Positions 51,834 through 59,956 of a stretch of DNA of 64,000 nucleotides are shown here, one piece after another. The stretch lies in the IMG/VR virus record IMGVR_UViG_3300025087_000036, positions 62,001-126,000 of that record. One strand, given 5' to 3'. The position numbers and the translations under genes are program-made. Numbering within the stretch: position 1 is the first letter of the stretch; every line of letters begins with the position of its first letter. The notes under the pieces are model-generated. The model saw nothing but the letters and a program-made list of their open reading frames with translations, had not been told where the DNA came from and did not search any database. This DNA comes from a virus.

Positions 51834-54800
51834 ATGCCTGCATTATCCAAGCAACAGATGACCGAAGAGATCATCAAGTGTTCCGCTAGTCCAGAATATT
51901 ACCTACTCAATTATGGTGTGGTGAGAGACCCAAAGGGTGGGTACGTTAAGTTTCAGTTGTATGATTTCCAGAAAGATTGCTTGAGAGAATTCCAAGAGCA
52001 TAGATTCAACATCATTCTAAAATCAAGACAGTTGGGTATTTCAACAATAGCAGCAGGTTACATTGCTTGGTTGGTGGCTTTTCATAAGGCAACAGAGGTT
52101 GCAGTTGTGGCAAATAAGCAAGTGAACTCTTCTGGGTTTGTTCGCAAGATAAAGTTGATACTGAAAAAGTCTCCCACTTGGTTGGTTCCAAAACTTTTAT
52201 TGGATAACCAGGGTTCAATCGAACTCATTAATGGTTCCAGGGTTATTGCTCACGCCACCACAGATGATGCAGCTAGGTCTGAATCATTGACCCTATTGGT
52301 TATTGATGAGGCAGCAGCCATTCCTACGAATAAGGTTGAGGACTTGTGGGCAGCAGCTTACCCTACATTGTCAATGGGTGGTGCTGGTATTGTTATCTCT
52401 TGCGTTACACCTGACACTTACATTTACACGGATAGGGGTATAAAGCAAATTGGTGACTATGCAAACCTGGACTTACTTGGTGAACAAACAGTTGCTTCTT
52501 ATGGTGTGTTAGGCAAGGATAAACTAAGAACTGGCAGCATAGCTTACAACAATGGAGTGTGTAAAACTAAAATTATATCTACTAGGAGTGCAAAGCTAGA
52601 GGGTTCATTGAATCATAAGCTATGGGCTTTCTCAAATAAAGTTGGAAGATACGATTGGTTTCAATTGAGAGATTTAGAAGTTAATGATTTCGTTGCAGTA
52701 CAGTATGGGATGAATGTCTGGGGAAATAACGATACACTAACCGATTTTCGTCTAACACCAGACCTTAGCACAAACACAACCCTGCATGATAACTTTCTTC
52801 CAACAGTGATTACACCAGACCTTGCCTATCTCCTGGGTGTGTACATTGCCAATGGATCAATGAGCATAATAAATTCTCAACAGGCAAATGAACTCATAGG
52901 GGGATATGTAAGTTTTGTTTCTATAACCCAGGATATGAAGGATAGATTTACTCTTGAAAATGTAGACATCCAAACCCATACTGACAATATTTTTACCACT
53001 TCAAAGAACTTCATTGAATTCCTTCTTTACCTGGGCTTTAAACCAGACACAAAGAACACCCAACGCTCCATACCTCCAAGACTATTGGAGTTGTCTGGGG
53101 GCAATCTAGGGGCCTTGGTGAACGGAATTTTTGATTGCAAAGGATTCTCCAGAGCAGACAGAGGGATTGTGTCCATAGGACTTTCCTCAAAGGTTCTAAT
53201 AGATCAAATAAGAATCATCCTAGACAACATTGGAATCTTGAGTGAGTACGGGGCAGTCAATGGAAGGAACAGCTACTTTCAATACGATACCATCCAGTAC
53301 AGGTTAACTCTCAATCAATCAGAATCGAAATTGTTCTATGAATTGATTGGGTTCAACTCCCAGGAAAAACAGGATAATCAAAACGTCCTTCCTATGCTTT
53401 GTGAGTTGCCCGGCATTTTGCTACAAAGTCAAGCGATGCGCTCACCAATTGAAAATGAGAATCAAATAATTACATCCCAGACTTGGCATGATTCTTGCTA
53501 TAGCAAGTTCTGTGCCAACCAAATCGAACAAAATTCCCCTAGCAAGAATCATACCAGAAATTTTGCAGTTAAAAATCATACAATAAAACCAAATATCAAA
53601 AACTGTGATGGCGAATTTGAGAATCATAATGTTTTGTTGGCTGCTGCTCCGCATGTTAAAAAATTAACAGGCACAGAACTTGAAGGTATCGGTAAACTCC
53701 ACCTATTGCCAATTTTGCCTGGCACGCTTCTTGCTAGGGACGAAAATTTTGATGATTTAGAATCAGGAGATGTTAAAACTTTAACATGCAGGGACGCAGA
53801 CAACCAAAAACTTGGAACGAAAATTGCTTCCCAAAATCTTGTTAAACTTTTAACAACCAAAACTGAAATTTCCGGGGAAAAACACACTATAGATCAAAAT
53901 AATCAAAAACCCATAAGGGGTAAAATGAATTGTTTTGACGTTTTGTATGATAAAAAATTAACAACTGGGTTCACAATTTCACAAAAAGAGAGCATTATAA
54001 ATCAAACCTTTAGCAAGAATCGTGCCAACTATGGGCTGCCCGACAAATTGCTTACAGATGAAAATGCTAGTCAAAACCAATTTGAGTGTGGGTCTAGCAA
54101 GAATCGTGCCAAACAAAATTCTGTGCAGCCCGGTTTTGGCACAGAACTTGCTATAGCAAGAAACGTGCCAGAAAATTTTGAGGTTGAAAATGAGAATCAA
54201 TTAGAAAAAAAATGCCGGGCAGCTAACCAAAGTAATATTACACAAACACTTAGCTCAAAAAACCCAAGTGAGAGCTTCACAAAAAGTAATATTGTAAAGT
54301 CAAGCTCACATGATGTAATACCCAACGGAGTTTATTACTGCAAGTGTTTGTTTGACTTATTACCTTTTGGAACGTGGACGCTGATTAAGAAGTGGGGTTT
54401 GAATATTAATGGGGTACTAAATAAAAAAAGTTTGTACAAAACCCACCATACCTCACGCCAAAACCTATTGAAGCTAAAAAATATTTGCCTACAAAACACA
54501 ACCATTCCTAACAAACTAACAATTGAACTAGATAAGATACTCTCACCAAACGTCAAGTGGGAACCTATTCGTAGCATTACAGTTAGCTCAAACCCTACAG
54601 TTGATTTTTCATTGCCTAGCACCAAAAACTCACACAAAATTTCTTCTGAAATTTCAGAAAGTGATATCAACATGATATCATTTTGGGATCACTCGGTAAT
54701 ATATAACTCAATACTTGGACACCAAACCCCCAAGGGAGTCGGAAATTGGTATCACAAGCAATGGACGCTTGCGGTCAACAAAGAATCTGACTTTAATCCG

Positions 54801-55937
54801 ATAACCATTCATTGGACGGAACATCCATTATACTCTGAAAACTTGGAGTGGATTTGTGCCAGTTGTGGTAATAGACAATTGACAGGATCTATGTTCAATG
54901 GTGAAGTGCTTTGTGAGATTTGTGCTGAATCTAGTTTTCATCCTACCTCATCTTGGTATGAAAACCAAAAGAGACAGTTAGCTTCTGACAGGCTTATCGC
55001 TCAAGAGTTGGATATGGACTTTCTTGGTTCTGGGGATATGGTTATTGAGAACAAGTATATACTTGAAGCAGAGAAAGAATGTAGAAAACCTCTATATGAA
55101 GGCTTTGAAGTGTTGCAGTACCATAAAAAGGAAGATGTTCCTTTCAGTATGTTCTATAAGAATCTTTGGGTATGGGAAGACCCCATTGAAGGCGAAGAGT
55201 ATTTAATATGTGCGGACGTAGCTAGGGGAGATTCTTCTGATTACTCTGCTTTTCATGTTATCAATTCTAGTGATGAGCAAGTTGCAGAGTACAGGCATAG
55301 ACTTCCTCCAGATGAATATGCTGGGTTGTTGTATGATGTTGGAACTCTCTATAACAATGCTTTGATTGTTCCTGAAGCTAATAGCATTGGATATGCAACT
55401 TGTCTTAAGCTAGTTGACCTTGATTATAAGAACTTATTCTATTCACAAAAGGGAATGTACAGCAAAGAGAAAATGAAAAAGATGAATGATCACCCAACCA
55501 AACATGATGTCTCTGCTATACCTGGGTTTCAGACAACGAATACTTCTAGGCCACTTATTATTTCTGCATTGGAAGAGGGTATTAGAGTTGGGAGCTTTAA
55601 GATAAGATCTACCAGGACAATTTCAGAGCTTAGGACTTTGGTTTGGATAAATGGAAAGCCTCAAGCTATGCCAGGGTATAATGATGACTTGTGTATAGCT
55701 GGGGGGATTGGATTGTTTGTTAAGTCTACTCACCTTAAAGACAGATCAAGTGGAAGGGAAGCTGTGGTTGCTGCCTTGAAAGCTATGCAAGGGGAAAGTA
55801 ATCTAGCAGAGAATTCTCTTCCTACAAATAGGGGGTTCATGAATTCTAGGGCAAACCCCAATCCTTGGGTACAGATTGGTCCAAGGGGAGAAAGAGAAAG
55901 TTTGACTTGGTTGATTGATAGAAAACGCAAAGGATGA
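51834..55937 (+). CDS. Terminase large subunit (gp17-like) interrupted by an intein
   Basis: 1367 residues as translated; 592 after removal of the 775-residue intein (T4 gp17 is 610). ATPase: KSRQLGIST near residue 63 (lysine at the front of the Walker A loop, a known variant), Walker B LLVIDEAAAI near 155, coupling motif IVIS/TPKG split by the intein. Nuclease: CADVARGDSSDYS, VPEANSIGY and GYNDDL supply the acids. An inserted zinc ribbon (CASCG...CEIC) lies just after the intein. Pumps DNA into proheads and cuts concatemers. First gene of the head cluster. Confidence 0.93.
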   Translation: MPALSKQQMTEEIIKCSASPEYYLLNYGVVRDPKGGYVKFQLYDFQKDCLREFQEHRFNIILKSRQLGISTIAAGYIAWLVAFHKATEVAVVANKQVNSSGFVRKIKLILKKSPTWLVPKLLLDNQGSIELINGSRVIAHATTDDAARSESLTLLVIDEAAAIPTNKVEDLWAAAYPTLSMGGAGIVISCVTPDTYIYTDRGIKQIGDYANLDLLGEQTVASYGVLGKDKLRTGSIAYNNGVCKTKIISTRSAKLEGSLNHKLWAFSNKVGRYDWFQLRDLEVNDFVAVQYGMNVWGNNDTLTDFRLTPDLSTNTTLHDNFLPTVITPDLAYLLGVYIANGSMSIINSQQANELIGGYVSFVSITQDMKDRFTLENVDIQTHTDNIFTTSKNFIEFLLYLGFKPDTKNTQRSIPPRLLELSGGNLGALVNGIFDCKGFSRADRGIVSIGLSSKVLIDQIRIILDNIGILSEYGAVNGRNSYFQYDTIQYRLTLNQSESKLFYELIGFNSQEKQDNQNVLPMLCELPGILLQSQAMRSPIENENQIITSQTWHDSCYSKFCANQIEQNSPSKNHTRNFAVKNHTIKPNIKNCDGEFENHNVLLAAAPHVKKLTGTELEGIGKLHLLPILPGTLLARDENFDDLESGDVKTLTCRDADNQKLGTKIASQNLVKLLTTKTEISGEKHTIDQNNQKPIRGKMNCFDVLYDKKLTTGFTISQKESIINQTFSKNRANYGLPDKLLTDENASQNQFECGSSKNRAKQNSVQPGFGTELAIARNVPENFEVENENQLEKKCRAANQSNITQTLSSKNPSESFTKSNIVKSSSHDVIPNGVYYCKCLFDLLPFGTWTLIKKWGLNINGVLNKKSLYKTHHTSRQNLLKLKNICLQNTTIPNKLTIELDKILSPNVKWEPIRSITVSSNPTVDFSLPSTKNSHKISSEISESDINMISFWDHSVIYNSILGHQTPKGVGNWYHKQWTLAVNKESDFNPITIHWTEHPLYSENLEWICASCGNRQLTGSMFNGEVLCEICAESSFHPTSSWYENQKRQLASDRLIAQELDMDFLGSGDMVIENKYILEAEKECRKPLYEGFEVLQYHKKEDVPFSMFYKNLWVWEDPIEGEEYLICADVARGDSSDYSAFHVINSSDEQVAEYRHRLPPDEYAGLLYDVGTLYNNALIVPEANSIGYATCLKLVDLDYKNLFYSQKGMYSKEKMKKMNDHPTKHDVSAIPGFQTTNTSRPLIISALEEGIRVGSFKIRSTRTISELRTLVWINGKPQAMPGYNDDLCIAGGIGLFVKSTHLKDRSSGREAVVAALKAMQGESNLAENSLPTNRGFMNSRANPNPWVQIGPRGERESLTWLIDRKRKG
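52401..54725 (+). other. Intein in the terminase (residues 190-964) with degenerate LAGLIDADG endonuclease
   Basis: Starts with Cys (CVTPDTYIYTD, block A), block B GSLNHKLW, and ends SVIYNSILGHQ before Thr+1. The terminal residue is Gln rather than Asn, which some inteins use. Endonuclease motifs LLGVYIANG and VNGIFDCKG have N and K where the catalytic Asps should be, so DNA cutting is probably lost. 775 residues is very long; about 271 come from the palindromic insertion at 53408-54220. Confidence 0.85.
53408..54220 (+). repeat. 813-bp in-frame palindromic insertion bounded by inverted repeats
   Basis: GCCCGGCATTTT (53408-53419) is repeated inverted as AAAATGCCGGGC (54209-54220). Inside are at least seven copies of a 17-bp unit TAGCAAGAA-x-CGTGCCA in both orientations (53484-53500, 53501-53517, 53540-53556, 53720-53736, 54011-54027, 54095-54111, 54137-54153 with 54154-54170), two of them as head-to-head palindromes, and three TTAA-centred palindromes (53654-53669, 53771-53786, 53839-53856). 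Length is 3 x 271, so the frame is kept. Confidence 0.75.
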
Positions 55938-55940
55938 TGT

Positions 55941-57785
55941 ATGCCATATAATTTTAACAGTAACAACAAACTAGCAAGGGATGTATTTACTTCACCAAAG
56001 AATATTGATATCAGGGATAAGAGGTTGGATCTTCCATCCAAGCTTACACTGTTATTGAAGAGGGGAATTGGTAAAAAGTATTATACGGAACCCAAGCAGG
56101 TTGATGCTCCAATAAGGAAACAACACAAGCAATATTTGAAAGACCAATTCATGAAGGCAACATATGACAAGTATGTTAGGACCACTTCATTGGAGATAGA
56201 TAGAAGGAAGTCTTTTGAAGATTTCACTACTATGCAATACAGTCCAGAGATTGCTTCTGCGTTGGATATCTATGCCGATGAAAGTCTTACCAAGAATGAG
56301 TATGGAGAGATTATCCACGTTGAATCAGACAATGAGAAAATCAAGATGGTGCTTGAGAACTTGTTCAACGATATTCTTTGTGTTGAATCTAACCTTTGGA
56401 CTTGGACAAGGAACACTTGCCAGTTTGGGAATCACTTTCTTCTATTGGACATTCAACCAAACAGGGGTGTTGTTGGATATCTTCCAATCAAGGTTGATGA
56501 AATAAGGAGAGAGGAAGCTTATGATGGACAGATAAGCTCCGTCAAGTTTTATTGGGATACGAATAACATCACGTTTGATAACTGGCAGATTGCTCACTTT
56601 AGATTGTTGTCTGACTTGCAGAGAGAACCATATGGAACTTCTGCCTTAGAGGCTGGGCGTTTGGTTTGGAAGCAATTACAGTTAGCAGAGGATTCAATGC
56701 TTATCTATCGTATAACCAGGGCTCCTGAAAGAAGGATCTTCTACATTGATGTTGGGAACATAAACCCAGAAGATGTTGCAGAGTTTATCAAGGGTATCAA
56801 GGATGAAATCAAGAGAACACCTTCGGTTAATATGGCTAGTGGTAATATGGACTTCAAGTATAACCCAATGGCTATTGATGAGGACTTCTTCATTCCACGG
56901 AGAGGGGAAAAGAATACAGAGATTGAAACTCTTCCTGGTGCTTCGAACTTGGATGAGATTGCAGACATAGAGTACATGCAACAGAAACTTTACACTTCAT
57001 TGAAAGTGCCGAAGGCTTATTTTTCGGATGAGTCTGATATCAGGGCGAAGGCAACCTTGGCTGGGCAGGACTTTAGGTTTGCTAGGACGATCAATAGAAT
57101 GCAACAGGCTATGCTTGCAACCTTGAATCAAATTGCGGTGCTGCATTTGTATGCTCTTGGGTTTAGAGAGAAAGAACAGTTGACAAGCTTTGAGTTGGAA
57201 CTTACCAACCCTTCAACCATGTCAGAGATTGAAAAGATTGACCTATGGGATAAGAAGGGAACTGTGTTCAAGAACTTGTGGGATGAGTCAACCTTGTCAC
57301 CAATTTCTTATGTGTGGGGTGCTAGAGAGATCCTTGGGTTTACCGATGATCAGATCAAGGTTATCCTCAACCAACAATTCTTGGAAGGAAAGATAAAACT
57401 ACAGATTGAGACAGTTTCACAACCTGACCTTGGTGATATGAGTATGGATATGGGTGGAGGGTTTGGTTCAACAGAAGGTGTGCCAGGGGTTGCTGATTCT
57501 CCTTTCGTTGATCAGAATGGAAATGCTTTGCCAGCTACACCACCAGAGGGAAAGAAGTATGTGGCAACAGAGATTAGGACAACCATGGAGAATGTAAAAC
57601 AGGGGTTGGATGTTATGCTTGAGAACTACAATGCAGCATTTAAGAAAAAGAAAAAGCCAAGGAATAATGCCTTGGCAACAAACTCTTTTGCCTATGCAAA
57701 CATGATCACAACCCTATCTGAATTAGAAAGAGGGCTTGAGAATCCGATAAAAAATATAAATGAAATCAAATCCAATGAGGACTAG
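55941..57785 (+). CDS. Portal protein (gp20-like)
   Basis: 614 residues, 3 nt after the terminase gene. ITRAPERRIFYIDVGN near residue 255 is the T4 gp20 family signature; KVPKAYFSDE and LAGQDFRFARTINRMQQ follow as in gp20. The portal forms a dodecameric ring at one capsid vertex, nucleates prohead assembly and is the channel for DNA. C-terminal linker and basic KKKKKP stretch near 574. Order terminase-portal is canonical for T4-like phages. Confidence 0.92.
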   Translation: MPYNFNSNNKLARDVFTSPKNIDIRDKRLDLPSKLTLLLKRGIGKKYYTEPKQVDAPIRKQHKQYLKDQFMKATYDKYVRTTSLEIDRRKSFEDFTTMQYSPEIASALDIYADESLTKNEYGEIIHVESDNEKIKMVLENLFNDILCVESNLWTWTRNTCQFGNHFLLLDIQPNRGVVGYLPIKVDEIRREEAYDGQISSVKFYWDTNNITFDNWQIAHFRLLSDLQREPYGTSALEAGRLVWKQLQLAEDSMLIYRITRAPERRIFYIDVGNINPEDVAEFIKGIKDEIKRTPSVNMASGNMDFKYNPMAIDEDFFIPRRGEKNTEIETLPGASNLDEIADIEYMQQKLYTSLKVPKAYFSDESDIRAKATLAGQDFRFARTINRMQQAMLATLNQIAVLHLYALGFREKEQLTSFELELTNPSTMSEIEKIDLWDKKGTVFKNLWDESTLSPISYVWGAREILGFTDDQIKVILNQQFLEGKIKLQIETVSQPDLGDMSMDMGGGFGSTEGVPGVADSPFVDQNGNALPATPPEGKKYVATEIRTTMENVKQGLDVMLENYNAAFKKKKKPRNNALATNSFAYANMITTLSELERGLENPIKNINEIKSNED

Positions 57786-57829
57786 GGGTATATTTCATTA
57801 TAGCGACAACATTTAAGGAGCGTATGTAA

Positions 57830-58639
57830 GTGAACTTTGGAACAATACTACAATCAGTAACAAGTGTCTGTGCAAAGAAAGCATTGGCAAACCAGGAACA
57901 GGACGCTAAGATGTTAGCTAAGACCTTCATAAATTTTGTGAACATCAAGGAAGTATTACACAAGCAATTCAATGTGTTCACACGATTGGAATCATCATAT
58001 ATGGCCGACAGAAGACTAGCAGAGATGTTTGTCAATGAAACGGTATCCGCATTGGATGGAATGAACTTCAAGGATGTTCAAGCTTACAATACTCTTCTTG
58101 AATCTAAGTGTAAGATACCAGCTATGAAGTCTTCTCAATTGAACATGGATATTGGAACAGTCATAAGGTATCGGTTGGATAAGGAATCAGTTGACCCAAA
58201 GAGATATGTTGAATCATTCGATAGAGTTGTTCAGCATGTGAACTCATTGCATGAGGACAAAGATCCCTATGAGAACTTGAGTGAGATGGTTGCCAATTCG
58301 GAACTGAAATTCTTGAAGCCAAAGCATGTTATTAGAATTGCCCTTGGAAAATTCAACAGCAAATACTCAAACCAATTGAATGAAGATGACCGCAAGGTTT
58401 TCTTTTTGTTGAAAGAGAATGATCAAGGCAAGATAGCTGATAAACAAAAATTGATGATAGCGGAAATAGAGTCCCTATTGGTGAAACTTGGTGGATCAAT
58501 GGGCGAAGAGTTGTCTAGTAAGGCAGCAGCAGCCACCAAGCAATGCAAAGAGAACCAAACAGCAGATGGCCTATTGGATACATATGAGTTGGTTTGTGAG
58601 TTAAGAAATCTAAGGGAGAAAGACAATGAAGAAAAGTGA
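57830..58639 (+). CDS. Unknown head-cluster protein, 269 residues
   Basis: GTG start with AAGGAG 9 nt upstream. Helical throughout, with no recognised fold. Placed between portal and the small leader-bearing proteins, where T4 has head-core genes, so a prohead core or assembly role is likely. Confidence 0.6.
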   Translation: MNFGTILQSVTSVCAKKALANQEQDAKMLAKTFINFVNIKEVLHKQFNVFTRLESSYMADRRLAEMFVNETVSALDGMNFKDVQAYNTLLESKCKIPAMKSSQLNMDIGTVIRYRLDKESVDPKRYVESFDRVVQHVNSLHEDKDPYENLSEMVANSELKFLKPKHVIRIALGKFNSKYSNQLNEDDRKVFFLLKENDQGKIADKQKLMIAEIESLLVKLGGSMGEELSSKAAAATKQCKENQTADGLLDTYELVCELRNLREKDNEEK

Positions 58640-58862
58640 ACTGAAAAAAATTATCAAGGAAACCTTGAATGAGGATGTTATGGATGGATACAAAAAGGTA
58701 AAGCTACCGATAAGCTTTCCTTTTACATGGGACGCAAGAGATTATCACAAATTTGATGATATAAAGAATCTACTACAAAAGCTAACTAAAAAGAAAATTC
58801 TTTCTAAAGAGATTGAGGCAGACAATGTGTTTCCTTATAAAGCAATATTTTATGTTAAGTAA
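58626..58862 (+). CDS. Small head protein with MKKSEL leader
   Basis: 78 residues, GGGAG upstream, overlapping the previous gene by 14 nt. Leader MKKSELKKIIKETLNED contains L-x-E before Asp, like the T4 prohead-protease cleavage motif. The mature part would be about 60 residues. Probably packaged in the prohead. Confidence 0.65.
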   Translation: MKKSELKKIIKETLNEDVMDGYKKVKLPISFPFTWDARDYHKFDDIKNLLQKLTKKKILSKEIEADNVFPYKAIFYVK

Positions 58863-58874
58863 CGGAGGAAATTA

Positions 58875-59426
58875 ATGGCTAAATTTGGACCAGGAACAAA
58901 GAAAGAACTAAGTGTTAACAGAAAAGATTGGAAAGTGACCATTGGTGCTATTGAGAACAAAAATAGACCAGAGGCTTTGTACATCGTCTTTAACTCTTGG
59001 GTGAAGCCTAAATTATCGGTTGTAAAGGCCCAGAATACGGCCACACACGAATCAGACGAGTTGGTTGGGGTCATTATGTCTGACTTCGAAAAAGAACTTA
59101 AGGTACGCGGTAGGAGCTTCAAGAATTACTTCAACTCAAAGTTTTTCGATCCAGCTTCTTTGATCTTTGATTATAGTTTTATTGCAGAGGGGGCAGAGAT
59201 AGGGAAAAGACAGTTTTTGGAACTAGAATTCAATATCGATACAGTGAATGATATTGATTGGAATGGTGGCCCAGCACAAAACAAGGATACTGGAAAAGTG
59301 AACAATATTCCCTTTGCTAGTTTTGAGAGTGAGTTACAAGACACAATGAACAGGATTTTGGATATGGATATCTTCAATGAGAGCAAATCCAACTTGAACT
59401 TTTCGAAGGTAAAGGGGGCAGCATAG
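58875..59426 (+). CDS. Unknown 183-residue head-cluster protein
   Basis: GGAGG upstream. Beta-rich N-terminal half (WKVTIGAIENK; ALYIVFNSWVKPKL) and helical C-terminal part. Lacks the MKKSEL leader. Likely structural; not recognised. Followed directly by another leader-bearing gene. Confidence 0.6.
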   Translation: MAKFGPGTKKELSVNRKDWKVTIGAIENKNRPEALYIVFNSWVKPKLSVVKAQNTATHESDELVGVIMSDFEKELKVRGRSFKNYFNSKFFDPASLIFDYSFIAEGAEIGKRQFLELEFNIDTVNDIDWNGGPAQNKDTGKVNNIPFASFESELQDTMNRILDMDIFNESKSNLNFSKVKGAA

Positions 59427-59666
59427 ATGAAAAAGAGTGAACTGAAAAAGCTTATCAAAGAAATACTCCAAGAGGATGTATTTGATCACTACGTTACCGT
59501 TTGGAGTAAAGATGAGAAAAAATTTGTTCTGTCACAATTGAACCATAGGAGTTACAACCTTGGATATGGGTCTAAGATTTTCAAAAAGTGGAATGATGCT
59601 GACGTTGAAGAAATAGAGGGTGACCTAAAGAAGCATGGATATCGTCAATTGAGAATAGAGGATTAA
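59427..59666 (+). CDS. Small head protein with MKKSEL leader
   Basis: 79 residues starting immediately at the previous stop. Leader MKKSELKKLIKEILQED with L-Q-E before Asp. The body has YVTVWSKDEKKFVLSQ and a basic C-terminus. Likely prohead cargo or core. Confidence 0.65.
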   Translation: MKKSELKKLIKEILQEDVFDHYVTVWSKDEKKFVLSQLNHRSYNLGYGSKIFKKWNDADVEEIEGDLKKHGYRQLRIED

Positions 59667-59669
59667 CCA

Positions 59670-59954
59670 ATGAAGAAAAGCGAACTGAAAAAGATTATCA
59701 AGGAAACAATATTAGAAGCAAACATCCACAAACATGGATTTACCACTGTGGAATGGGACTTCAGAAAAGAGTACCAAAACGTATATGGGAATGCAATAGA
59801 AGCATTGGAAGTAGTGTACAGTGTCATCGAAAAAATGAAATCAAAAAAGCAGGCGGCTGTCTTTATGGAAATTTTCAAGAAAGTTATCAGAGAACTTAGT
59901 CAAATTGAGGAAGAAATTGCTAAAGAACTAAAGAACGGGGGAGGCTCCAAATAG
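59670..59954 (+). CDS. Small head protein with MKKSEL leader
   Basis: 94 residues. Leader MKKSELKKIIKETILEA contains I-L-E before Ala, the best match to the (L/I)-x-E|A cleavage rule. The remainder is a long charged helix (AIEALEVVYSVIEKMKSKK), as in T4 internal core proteins. Confidence 0.65.
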   Translation: MKKSELKKIIKETILEANIHKHGFTTVEWDFRKEYQNVYGNAIEALEVVYSVIEKMKSKKQAAVFMEIFKKVIRELSQIEEEIAKELKNGGGSK

Positions 59955-59956
59955 CT

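Noticed and set aside
54230-54330. CRISPR-like spaced repeats in the terminase intein
   Set aside because: Repeat units are palindromic, irregularly spaced and in both orientations, with no uniform spacers.
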